From contig NC_088717.1 of NCBI RefSeq assembly GCF_963576615.1, forward strand, positions 57,739,526 to 57,803,525: a stretch of 64,000 nucleotides of DNA, in the 5' to 3' direction. The notes beneath the pieces are model-generated. The model did no database searches and was not told the DNA's origin. It worked only from the letters and a program-made list of their open reading frames with translations. This document shows, in pieces, positions 22,801-32,627 of the stretch. Position numbers and translations under genes: made by a program. The stretch comes from Watersipora subatra (lineage: Eukaryota; Bryozoa; Gymnolaemata; Cheilostomatida; Watersiporidae). Numbering within the stretch: the first letter of the stretch is position 1; each line of letters begins with the position of its first letter.

Positions 22801-25301
22801 TTCTTTACAACTTATGTACAAGCTAGGGCCGAACTACAACGCCCCTTTATGACGAGAACATTTTTTTTATTTTGCTGCAGTTTGCAGAAGACTTCCAGAC
22901 GTGTGAACACTCATACTTGCTTTCTGTTAAAGATCGCTATCAAAACCATTCTACATTCAACACAACCAACTTTCAAACTGTGTATAGTACACAGTAGCTT
23001 GCCATTTTACTTCTAATTTTGCATTTCAGAGTTATAAAAAACATATTTCCTTATTGTTGTTGTTAAAATACATACATTACAGTAGGTTAGGCCTACAGCT
23101 TTAATTAATATTTTTTTCATCTCAAAACAATATTCATCTCAAACAAGTCTCATTTACATTATACTCTGTCAATTCCTGCTGAGAACTACTTTTTCAACAA
23201 CCAACAGTACCCTTTCTTTTTTCCATTATCACTTTGGCCGTGGGTTGTATGACAGTGGAATTTCTAGTTTTACAAGCACCTTTGTCTAGTTTATTATATG
23301 TATTGTATTATTCACTAAAAGCTCACACAGCTAATGTGTATACACTATCTACAGATTTTATTGTTTGGCTAAGAACCCGATTGATTCCATCTATGCACTA
23401 GATCATATAAAAATGATAGACTCACATCGGGACATAGTGAATCACTAATAACTTATATGAATACTTATAGGTGATGGTGTGTGGTGTCGTGGTGAATTTT
23501 GTGAAATGATAGTCAGCGGCAGCAGGAATGAGTCATCGCCTATCCGCAGGACTGTGTTTCATCGTTTTCTTACAACTCTTGACAAGGACAATTCAGAAGG
23601 CTTATCACATGATGAATTGTGGGGGCTTGTAGCCAAGGTGATAAAGTCCAAGGAAAGACAAGGTGCCTATATAATAATAGTGATACGACTGAGATATTAA
23701 AGATTGTAGCAAGGGCTGACAAATAAAACTAGTTAACTAGAAATATTTTAGTTATCCTCTTGCTAAGGAACGACAATTGTTCACCTATGAAGGTTTGCAG
23801 AGTCAATGTAATCGTCCCTGCTTCCTCCTACTTAGACAAACATTCATTCTCAAACTTTGGCCAGCGTATGGTTGAAGTATAACCAATAATTAACACCAAA
23901 ATCGCTTCAGTGTTAACAACAAGGTGTAGAACTTGGCCTATCAGTGTTAACAACTAACTTGGCATTTAGTGTTAACAACAAGGTGTAGGAATTGGTCTAA
24001 CAGTGTTAACAACTAACTTGGCATTTAGTGTTAACAACAAGGTGTAGGAATTGGTCTAACAGTGTTAACAACTAACTTGGTATTTAGTGTTAACAACAAG
24101 TTGTAGAACTTGGCCTATCAGTTTTAACAACTAACTTGGCATTTAGTGTTAACAACAAGGTGTAGGAATTGGTCTAACAGTGTTAACAACAAGGTGTAGA
24201 ACTTGGCCTATCAGTGTTATCAACTAACTGGGCGTTTAGTGTTAACAACAAGGTGTAGAACTTGGGCTATCAGTGTTAACAACAAGGTGTAGAACTTGGG
24301 CTATCAGTGTTAACAACAAGGTGTAGAACTTGGGCTATCAGTGTTAACAACAAGGTGTAGAACTTGGCCTATCAGTGTTAACAACTAACTAAGAGTTTAA
24401 GCCGCACTCGCTTTGCCCGCAAAAGGGCTAATTTTATTTTCCCAAAACTCTGATGAGCTATTTGAAAAATACATCGCGAGCCTCTATTTGAACGCCATCG
24501 TCAATTGACTTAAATGATGGCATGCAAAGTTCACTAATTTCACTTGTTAACAACTAACTTAACCTGGAAATATGTGTAGTTCCTTTATGTCCTCCAACTT
24601 TCATTTTTTCCCTTAACAATAAATAAAATTGGAAAAACTGCAAACATAAACTATCGGAGTCATCATTGTAGAAGAACTTGAGGTCTTTGTAATGAGGAGA
24701 TAGAGCTTTTTAAAATGTCTTAAAGATTAATAGTCTTTGAAAGTCTTGAGACATCAACAAAAGGATTCAACTAGTGATTTACCCAGCTCAACACTTGTGA
24801 CTATTTCTATGTATTGTTATCTATGGGCAGACAACCCCAAACAGTAGTTTAACTATTCAACTATAAATATCAAAGATCCTTCCACAATTACTGACCATAT
24901 CAGTACTTACAGTAAATTTTAAATATTACATCACGCTATTGCAGCTCTACCAAAGAGTGAATTAGTCGACCTCTTTCAAAAATTCCTTGGACTTCCTCCC
25001 ACCGTGCTTGATGCAGGATTGTTGGCAAGTTGCATGGATGCCAACTCTGATGGTGACATAACTGTAGATGAGAAGATTGACTTTGTGCCAATGCTTGACA
25101 AGAACTGTGAGTAGTTGTTGGGTTTAATACTCGAATGTAGAAGAAAGGGTTACCTTTACAGCAATGCTGATACCAAGCAAATTCATATACTACAATGACA
25201 TAATGACATGGTGCTGTTGTTAAATTGTAGTCAGCGGAGAAATCGAGGAGCACGAACTAGCAGATGCCAAAGAGGTACTAAATAACCTACAAATCGTATA
25301 A
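19758..25301 (+). CDS. Secreted or luminal EF-hand calcium-binding protein, six exons
   Basis: Exons 19758-19807, 20684-20871, 21844-22008, 23471-23662, 24945-25106 and 25231-25301 join in phase to 275 residues. Residues 1-17 are a hydrophobic signal peptide (MAKSLQLCCLFLALALG). EF-hand loops lie at 57-68 (DDNEDGVVRLEE), 132-143 (DTNGDGVWCRGE), 172-183 (DKDNSEGLSHDE, Glu instead of Gly at loop position 6), 230-241 (DANSDGDITVDE) and 250-261 (DKNFSGEIEEHE). A degenerate sixth lies near 78-89. Six hands with a signal peptide recall reticulocalbin/calumenin, but the C-terminus NLQIV lacks an HDEL-type retention signal, so secretion is possible. I cannot name an orthologue. A polyadenylation signal lies at 25607-25612. 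The gene starts 425 bp after the TRAPPC1 stop. Confidence 0.88.
20045..20495 (+). repeat. Possible dispersed-repeat fragment in EF-hand intron 1
   Basis: This block is clearly more GC-rich than the AT-rich intron around it and carries a 72-codon open frame (20097-20315). It also has the phrases gcaatggcaaacc and gggggagaaccatgatcgcc, which look to me like the 5' region of LINE-type repeats. That is recognition by eye only. No terminal repeats or duplications were found. Confidence 0.35.
20684..20871 (+). CDS. EF-hand gene exon 2
   Basis: Acceptor TTTTCCTCAG, donor GTAGGC. Encodes residues 17-79 with the first canonical loop (57-68). Confidence 0.88.
21844..22008 (+). CDS. EF-hand gene exon 3
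   Basis: Acceptor CATTTTAG, donor GTAGGG. Encodes residues 80-134, a Trp/Met-rich linker (EDMWWLMTHNLKEEL), and the first three positions of the loop at 132-143, whose fourth codon is split by the intron. Confidence 0.87.
22200..22435 (+). repeat. Dispersed repeat, copy 1 (pair of 63785-64000)
   Basis: It shares ordered, near-identical phrases with the right edge of the window: cgaccaaac, tttatgataa, gcacacaact, acaaacccttg, atacaaaacac, and tatttaaatatgttacca. The two copies are in the same orientation 41.5 kb apart. The element's full ends are not defined. Confidence 0.75.
23471..23662 (+). CDS. EF-hand gene exon 4
   Basis: Acceptor CTTATAG. Encodes residues 135-198 with most of one loop and all of the next. 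The donor reads GTGCCT, a weak match to consensus, but phase and coding continuity support it. Confidence 0.86.
23905..24395. repeat. Minisatellite, 34-bp and 25-bp mixed units
   Basis: The array is built from agtgttaacaacaaggtg followed by tagaacttggcctatc (34 bp), alternating in the first half with a shorter agtgttaacaactaacttgg unit. The last part is near-homogeneous 34-bp copies. It lies in EF-hand intron 4. Confidence 0.88.
24396..24520. repeat. Dispersed repeat family B, copy 1
   Basis: It shares gcaaaagggctaa-like, cccaaaactctga, gagc.atttgaaaaatac and gcctctatttgaacgcc phrases with 31100-31275 and partly with 29930-30050. It lies directly next to the minisatellite. Confidence 0.65.
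24945..25106 (+). CDS. EF-hand gene exon 5
   Basis: Acceptor GCTATTGCAG, donor GTGAGT. Encodes residues 199-252 with a fully canonical loop DANSDGDITVDE and the first three positions of the last loop. Confidence 0.88.
25231..25301 (+). CDS. EF-hand gene exon 6
   Basis: Acceptor AAATTGTAG. Encodes the rest of the last loop (FSGEIEEHE) and the C-terminus LADAKEVLNNLQIV, then TAA at 25299-25301. Confidence 0.87.
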
Positions 25302-25606
25302 TCGAGTGTCACATCTGGTGATGACTTGGTAGACTTAATATCTCATTACCAGTTTTGGATCACCTTGACTCAAGATTTTATTTACCTCCAAGCAGCACAA
25401 ACTACATAACAAGTTGGGTTTTGTTAAAGAAATGTAACTTCAGCTGTTGTTACTACTATTTTTACAATGAATCGGTAAAAATATCAGAGCTTAGTCATCT
25501 TCCTCCATGGAACACATTTATGAGCAAATGTTAAGCATTACGCTGTAGGTATTTAATACCTTGCAAGGATCCTGAATGTTTTTGTTGATAGTTTATTTTG
25601 TGCTTT

Positions 25607-25612
25607 AATAAA
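25607..25612 (+). promoter_or_regulatory. Polyadenylation signal of the EF-hand gene
   Basis: AATAAA about 306 bp after the EF-hand stop codon. Confidence 0.6.
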
Positions 25613-26188
25613 TGCAAGACAGTAAACAGTGAACTGACTGATGTACTAACCATATATTTGGTAGGTAGATCCTTGCAAACAGCCATTGCTGTAGGACTAA
25701 AGTAACCGAAAGGGCAATTAAATTCGTCCTACCTAAACATGCACGGTTTTAATAATGTGGCACCTTAGCAACCTAAAACAATCTGGCACATGACCAGGCT
25801 ACTACATCTGAATATTACAAAGGGTTAGTGATGCCATTGTGTCTCATTATTCAGGTATTGGAATTCTGTGTGGAAAATCCGCACATCGCACGAGGTTCGG
25901 ATTATGGTGTCAAGTACAAGTATCCAGCTTGGAGGACTGCGAGAACAAACGAACTTTAATATGCCAAAAAACAACACAACTTTGCGAAATGCCCCTTCAA
26001 CAATGTATTCTCTGCACCTTCCTTGCAGGTTATTGCAATTCAAGAAGTGTTTTGTGCTGTACCCTTACCTGATCGTTGTCTCATGATTCCAAATAAAATT
26101 CTAGTTTCAAACAATCTCATTGGGGAGGATGTAAAACTTTGTAATTAGTCACGGAATAGTGATGAACCTGTATAGTAACTTATGTGAT

Positions 26189-26822
26189 CAGTGATGTAGT
26201 GCGAACCTTTTTTTAACCATAACTGAAAAGTTGAGATAAGGGGATGTAGGCGACCAAGAGTCGCAACGTGACTCCACCGCCATGTAGTGGCGGTGGAACA
26301 GCTGGGTGGTGCTGTAAGCCCCCCAGTGGGGTCCTAAGGCCAAAGGTCCGCCAAAGCCTACAGGGCTTTAAAATTATGTATTTGATATGAGAAATGAGCA
26401 CATCTGTAGTAATAAATAAGTTGAAAAAATAATAAAAATTTGGGAACATAGTGTTGCCAAGAGCCCTAAGAAAGAGAAGCAACTATTGAATTTATGGTTC
26501 AAAGTATTTATCGTAAAACACAATCAAACGCCAAAAGTTTGTTCTTTGAAAGAATAATTCAAGGACTTACTAGAGAAAAAGTGTCATGTTACATGAACAT
26601 CACATCACTGTATTGTACTGTATGCTGCTTTTATATTGAATAGCCATTGAATGTCGACTACAATGACATTAGTGTACTTGAATCAATGAAATTGAGTTAT
26701 AATTTACATTGAGAATTGGCAGTCTAAAATTGTTTAACCCTAACAATAGTTATACTCAAAAAACACACAAATCTTTTAACCATAATTTAGTTAGGGAGAG
26801 TTAGGGTAGCACTACATCACTG
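26189..26822. mobile_element. hAT-like non-autonomous element
   Basis: The ends are inverted repeats starting CAGTGATGTAGTGC, flanked by a perfect 8-bp duplication TATGTGAT (26181-26188, 26823-26830). CAGTG-type ends and an 8-bp duplication are hallmarks of hAT. There is no transposase frame. A GC-rich hairpin (accgcc-atgtagt-ggcggt, about 26276-26295) stands out inside the AT-rich body. Confidence 0.88.
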
Positions 26823-27415
26823 TATGTGATTATTAGTCAGAACAGAGGAATATGTTGCTTTTTTATGAAACTCGGAATAGCTGGTTCAACAAACAAAGCG
26901 TTTGCAGGAAACCAACTTATTACATGTACACAGCCAATTGGGGACAGTTTTTTAATATTTGCAACAGCCAAACTGTATTTTTACATTTTAATTCACGTAA
27001 GAATGATATAGATATATCTATATATGTTACACATATGTAACGGACTAAAGAGTTTAACTTTGTATTAATTAAATGTTAAAGTTTTATGGACTCTTTTGTA
27101 TCTTCTTTTAGCCAAACCATTTAAAGTTCAGTCCTAGAAAAGCAGGTGAAATCATGCAAATTGAAGTAGCTGATGAGGGTAAAAGATACACATTCTTCGT
27201 AACTATCTTACAGGTTTTAATTTGTATCTACATGTAGATATTGTGGTAGCATACGATGTATACAGAAAAAAAAACAATGAATACAACCAACACCTTGTAT
27301 GAACACGACAGATTCGTCTTGTGGATTAATTCTACCCTAACTATTCATGTGAGTTTAATGCTAAATTATCTAGTGGGAACTCATAACTATATCAAATCTT
27401 TGTATACGAGTCCAC

Positions 27416-27930
27416 AAGTCGAGTCAATCCTTTGACATGAGCCAGCTGGTGTATTCAAGCTTTGGACTTGAGCCCTCAAGTGCACTCAATCCTTTTTGTG
27501 GGAGCCCACAAGTGTATTTTACCTTTTGACATGACATCACAAGTGTATTTAATCTTTTGACATAAGTCTGCAGGTGTACCCAATCTTTTGACATGAGGCT
27601 ACAAGTGTATCCAACCTTTTGACATGAGGCTACAAATTTATTCAATCTTTTGGCATGAGTCCGCAGGTGTATTCAATCTTTTAATATGACTTGTAGGTAT
27701 AGCTAATCCTTCAATATGAAGTCGAAGACTTATTTGATTTTGCAGCATAGACCTGCTGATGATTCACTTCCTTGACTTAACCTAACCAGTACACCATAGC
27801 GTATAAAATGTTAGAACAGCTGAAAATCATCCTATAACGTGAGCCATCAGGTGAAATTAACTTTTCGCCATGAACTATCGGGCATGTTCTGATATGCTCT
27901 ATCAGTTGGCATGAGCTATCAGGTGAATTC
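27416..27930. repeat. About 30-bp tandem repeat, decaying to the right
   Basis: Units resemble caatcttttgacatgagtc followed by gcaggtgtatt. About ten copies are clear from 27416 to 27720. Beyond that the repeat becomes irregular, with catgagctatcaggtgaatt phrases up to about 27930. A 73-codon minus-strand frame here is an artefact of the repeat. Confidence 0.8.
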
Positions 27931-28432
27931 CAACCTCAATGGAATGTTAGGCCAATGTAAAGGTTTCTTTTTATCACAAGCTTGCTGAAAGCACAGCTGC
28001 TGTGCTGTTTCTAGGCCATGTATCTACAAGATATAACATGGAGTGAATTAATAGAACAGGTTATACAGAAGGGGTGGCCCAGACAAGGGACCGAGGTGGA
28101 GTGCGTGTAAGACATAGGGGTTAGAGATCAAGAAGCATGAAAGAAGGAGTCATATTGGACTCGCTATATTTCTGAAAGTTCTTAGTAACATCTAGTCTAG
28201 GTAGCAATACAATATGGAGGTGGTAGGAGGCGGCCTTTGACTCGCAAGCATTATTGAACAAACAGATAACAACCTTACCAGAAACGGAAAAGCAACTTTA
28301 TTAAGAGACAAAGACAGAAAGAGAACAGGCACATCTACAGCCAAATAGATACAACCTGATGGCTGGTAGAATGAGAGTAAAATCTAGCAGAATATATCTA
28401 CCGTTATGACGGAAGGAAAGCACAAATTAAAA

Positions 28433-28560
28433 GATGCTCTGGTGCATAAATAACATTAACTCTTTCGCTCTGGTGCATAAATAGCCTTAGCTCTTTCACT
28501 CTGGTGCATAAATAGCATTAGCTCTCTCGCTCTGGTGCATAAATAGCATTAGTTCTATCT
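28433..28560. repeat. 31-bp tandem repeat, four copies
   Basis: Four head-to-tail units of ctctggtgcataaatagcat plus tagctctttcg, with a few substitutions each. Confidence 0.88.
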
Positions 28561-29115
28561 AAGTAAGATGGCTATACTGGATGTGAGACTCAGAAACTCT
28601 TGTATTATTTGTCTTGTAGTAATATTTGCTTTGGGAAAATTTTTTTGTTTACTTTGTAAGAGTTTCTGCCTATACTGGACAGTTTTAGTCAAAAACTAGT
28701 GCTCGTGGAATACACAAGAATGAGAGTGATTCTCTTTAAATAGACCACTAAGAGTAAACTAAAGCTGACAGTGAGGCCGGGTAACGATACACCCAAATAG
28801 TCAACAGTAATATCCAAAATAACTGAGACAAACAGAGCTGCCCCAACACTTATTATGATTGATTATAGCAACAATACTTTTCACACACAACAACTGAAAC
28901 TCCGTTGTGAAGTTATCCTTTCTTCAAACCATAGTACACTCAAGCCTATTATAGTTTTGATTGTCACAAAGCAGTTGGGTCAAACTTTTAACAGGTATAT
29001 AGTTTCATACACATTTTTGTACCTTGCTTCGACATCCTAAACAGACAAAGCAACTGATAGACTAAAACATCAGATATCTTTGTAATATTGAAAACCACCA
29101 CCAAAAAGGCCCTAC

Positions 29116-29219
29116 CTTGTGCGATTGGTCTCCATACAGCAGACGAATCTCGTGTGTGCGTCTCATTCCAGGCTGTTCAGTAGGCGCTGACATTCTTATC
29201 TTCTCACTCAATGGTAGAC
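29116..29219 (-). CDS. Internal exon C of the partial minus-strand gene
   Basis: Acceptor TTTATTGCAG, donor GTAGGG. Encodes GLPLSEKIRMSAPTEQPG and then MRRTHEIRLLYGDQSHK, which looks like a conserved domain edge. Confidence 0.6.
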
Positions 29220-32200
29220 CTGCAATAAATTGGTCATGCACGAAAATTCTACCAAATAGTATCACAAGTGAATCAACGATACCGCTTGTCCCAAATATAC
29301 AGACAATAAAAAATAAACCCTCATGTAAATCTAGTTTATGGCGACAGTTGCATGCTTTGTTAAGACAGCCTGAATTATGAGGTATGTTTTGAGGCTTTGA
29401 ATATATTCTCAGGTCCGGCAGCCCCTTAAATGGGTCTCCGGTTGTAGCCTCATCTATAGTTGTCTGGGGAGTGTATCAACTGATCAGTGTAGCGATCAAC
29501 TGCACATGTATCAGTGTCAACTGATCTAGTGTATATACATATATATGTTATACGATAATGCAATGAGCATAAAAATACAAGCACAGACAGCGCGGGTGAA
29601 TGGCATGCCTGATGTCCTTGCAATTTTCAAAACGTTTTGTGTAGATCTATCTCAAGGATGCCCCAGCGAAATATCTTAGACACATGAACATGAAGCAAAT
29701 AATGGTTAGTGTTTTAGTATAGAAACTTCTAATATCATCAAAGGAGCATTAATAGGACCTACAAACGTAAGCCTATGGATTCTTTACTACCCTCCATAGA
29801 GTTATGCTTTGCACATATTCAATTGACATACAATGCGCAATTGTCAAAGTGTGAACAACTGTCAGTAAGGAAAATAAGCGCTAGAGCAGAGCAAAGCTCC
29901 AGATCAGAGAATGAAAAGGAAGATGCCATAAAATCTCTAATCGAACGCCATCTCAATTTGAACACCGCGTCTATTTGACTGCCAGTATGAGAGGATTGAA
30001 AAATAGAGCGCCACCCTCTATTTGAACGCCACCTCCATTTGACTGCCACTTTGACTATCTTTAATCTTTATAAACCCATAATATCAAGTGATCAGCAGAA
30101 AAGTGTCCACAAAATCATATTAATAATGAATTGTTTGCATTAATAACGATCAATTCTCTCGTTGTCCAACTCCAAAGCTTTTCGCCTTTTTTCATTAAAA
30201 CTTTGAAAGCAAAACCATAGAAATAATCAATAACGGTCTCAGGCTAATATTAGTTCCTTGTTTAATGCGGTCTTGGTATTTCGAAGTACATGTATATGAA
30301 AAATGGTTTAAATTTACAATGGTAGATGAATTACCAGTTTTGGGCCAAAGGTTACGTTTAGCGAGCAAAACGCGTCGCAATTGTGCTAAATGCAACGGGC
30401 AAGTTTAACTCCACCCAAAAAATGTTTGAATGCTAATATCAACTAGTTCAGCAGTGCAGAAGAAGAGTTGAGGTCAGATGACATTGTGGAAGTTATTGGA
30501 CAACCAGAAGATGTTCGTTCCATCGAAAGCAACAATCATAACGCAACTATCCTAGTAAACGAAGCAAATATTTTTGTTTTAAAAACGTTTATTTTTGTTT
30601 CTGCATGTAATATAAGTATGATTCATTTGCGTCGCTTGTTCATGAGTATTTGTCGCATTTGATAGATTATCATTACATAACTTGTAAATTTGCAGATATG
30701 TATATTATTTGATAGCATCATTGCGGTCATTTGATGTTGCAATTGATCGATGCTCGTAACTCTTCTATTGCATATAAAAACCTAGTTTTGGCTGCAAACT
30801 GTAGCAAACACATTAATGAGTGTACTAAGCTTTAATGCAACATTGGTAACTATAAACATAAAATTAAAATATGTCTTCAAATTTAGAAAATAAAATTGAA
30901 AGCTCCAATGGACTGCAAAGCAGGACACGCTATAATATCACCGTAGATTAATTGCAAGCAACAGATGTCAACTGGTAGAGATATTTCTCGGCTTCTCAAT
31001 GCATATTTATTAAGAGATCTCTGACAAGTGAGAGGTAAGTTAGCATATTTATTGCATCTAAAAGGTTTAATATTGCTCCACCAGAAAAAGGGGTAAAATA
31101 TAGGCCACACTCTCTTCGCCTGTAAAAGGGCTAAATTTCCCTTCCCAAAACTCTGACGAGCCATTTGAAAAATACAATGTGAGCCTCTAAATAAACGCCG
31201 TCTCCAATTTACAGCCACTAAAGAGGAAGGGTTGAAAAATAGAGCGCCGTGACGTTCAATTAGAGGTTTTACGGTATAATGAATGCGGTGTACTCAGCTG
31301 AGCCACACGAATAACAAGACTTACCATTAGCATCCACTTCCATTTGTTCCTCACTGTTCTTCAATTTTGCTGCCTCTGTAAGATGAACAGAAGGGATTGC
31401 TGTTTGATTATGTAGCTGAGGACAGACAGTTTAGGCATCAGCTATGAAATCCCAGTATCATGCGTGCTACTAACCTTTGATTTAGTAGCATGTGATTTCA
31501 CCAACCTAACCTGTGATTAACTAACCTGTGATTTTACACCCTCCTGTGGACCACCGCCATACAATATCAATTAGTTCCGGTGTTGGCATGGTAAAGTGAA
31601 ACCATCATATACATGTAGAGGAGTGTAGAAACCCACAGTAATTATCTAATGCAAACACCCCCTGGTAAAAATATTTTACACTTGCTGTACATAATAAAAA
31701 TTAATATAGTAACAAAATAGTATGTTAACCTTAGTAACTACAGTTACCTGCAGTAACTTTAGTGTATTAGATGGTTATCTGCAATAAAGTGTAACATTAC
31801 AATGTACTATGTGCAGTACGTACCGCAGGAAGTTCTTACCTTCAAAACAGACGTATAACATAAATGTTGAATTTAACTTAAATGAATTCAGCTTACTAAT
31901 CACACACTTGAAGCTAAGTTTTAGTTTGAACTAAAACTAAACTCTAACTTTGTCATCGTTTGAAATTTTATCAACTATCTGTTTTCGGTTTTGTTTTCAC
32001 TATAACGAATACAGCTGAACTAAGAGAGCGAGCATCACATCTTTTTCAGGGGAGGGATTTCGGCAAATAGCATATTGATATCTTTGTTTTTCCTACGTAT
32101 TCAGCACACTGACAGCCAAATTGGAATTTTGAGAAAATTTTTGTTGGTATCAAAATGGCGAAAAAAATGTTCTATGGCGGAGATGAAAGAACATCGTGCT

Positions 32201-32627
32201 CTACATCGCAAGGCGGAAAAATAGTGTAACAGAGACATCGCCACCACCCGGGGGCATGCTGTACCTTGATTACAAAGCAAAAATAAAAAACTTCAATTGA
32301 CACCCAAAAATAGACATTAGTTGAGAGATTCTACTCACAGTATGAGCAATAATTATATTATATTAAAAAGGCCTTTGAGTTAAGTGGAATCTACAAGTAA
32401 GTACATGTATATTGTTCCTACCTCTCTCTTTCTTATGCAGCGCCGATTGTTGCATGAACTCCAGGAACTGCTTATTGAGCTCAGCTTCAATGTATGTATC
32501 TTCTGTCGACAAACGCAAGGAACCTGCTGGCGAGGCGGGTCTGTTATGATGCTTTGCTTTTCGCTTTTTTGCCTTGGGCTGTGATTCTGGCGTTAGTGAC
32601 CTTGCGGTGACCCTTGAGCATCCATTT
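29116..32627 (-). CDS. Partial gene for a Lys-rich, probably nuclear protein (three exons)
   Basis: Three minus-strand exons (32422-32627, 31325-31375, 29116-29219) join at GT-AG sites with matching phase and stay open for about 120 codons. The first reads ARSLTPESQPKAKKRKAKHH, with a likely nuclear localisation signal, then DTYIEAELNKQFLEFMQQ. The second reads AAKLKNSEEQMEVDAN. The third reads LPLSEKIRMSAPTEQPGMRR and ends GDQSHK. I do not recognise the family. The first exon begins inside a codon, so an upstream exon beyond 32628 is needed. The third ends in phase 0 and its downstream partner was not found. Function unknown. Confidence 0.6.
29870..30055. repeat. Dispersed repeat family B, copy 2
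   Basis: It contains ctctatttgaacgccacc, catttgactgccact and attgaaaaatagagcgcc, found also at 24396-24520 and 31100-31275. The short open frames on both strands here come from the repeat. Confidence 0.6.
31095..31280. repeat. Dispersed repeat family B, copy 3
   Basis: The most complete copy: gtaaaagggctaaatttccc, ccaaaactctgacgag, gaagggttgaaaaatagagc, and an end reading tagaggttttacggta, which looks like the terminus of a DNA element. It lies about 45 bp downstream, on the minus strand, of the donor of the exon at 31325-31375. Confidence 0.65.
31325..31375 (-). CDS. Internal exon B of the partial minus-strand gene
   Basis: A 51-nt exon: acceptor CATCTTACAG, donor GTAAGT. Encodes AAKLKNSEEQMEVDAN, continuing the charged helix of exon A in phase. 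Confidence 0.6.
32422..32627 (-). CDS. Internal exon A of the partial minus-strand gene
   Basis: Acceptor GTTAACAG, donor GTAGGA. Encodes about 68 residues with the basic KAKKRKAKHH cluster. The ATG near its start leads quickly to a stop in another frame, so it is not the start codon. Confidence 0.6.

Noticed and set aside
25855-25960. Plus-strand segment reading VLEFCVENPHIARGSDYGVK after an attcag acceptor-like site
   Set aside because: It stops after about 34 codons, matches no family I know, and cannot be joined to a neighbour in phase. Possibly a gene fragment.
27117-27180. Plus-strand segment reading PNHLKFSPRKAGEIMQIEVA between AG and GT
   Set aside because: Short and with no in-phase neighbours; chance splice-like sites are common in this AT-rich DNA.
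28016-28110. Plus-strand segment reading AMYLQDITWSELIEQVIQKG
   Set aside because: Faintly like an autophagy ATG9 segment, but too short, with no supporting motif or adjacent exon.
30450-30560. Plus-strand segment reading AEEELRSDDIVEVIGQPEDV with possible acceptor and donor
   Set aside because: Looks exon-like, but no in-phase partner exon was found on the plus strand on either side.
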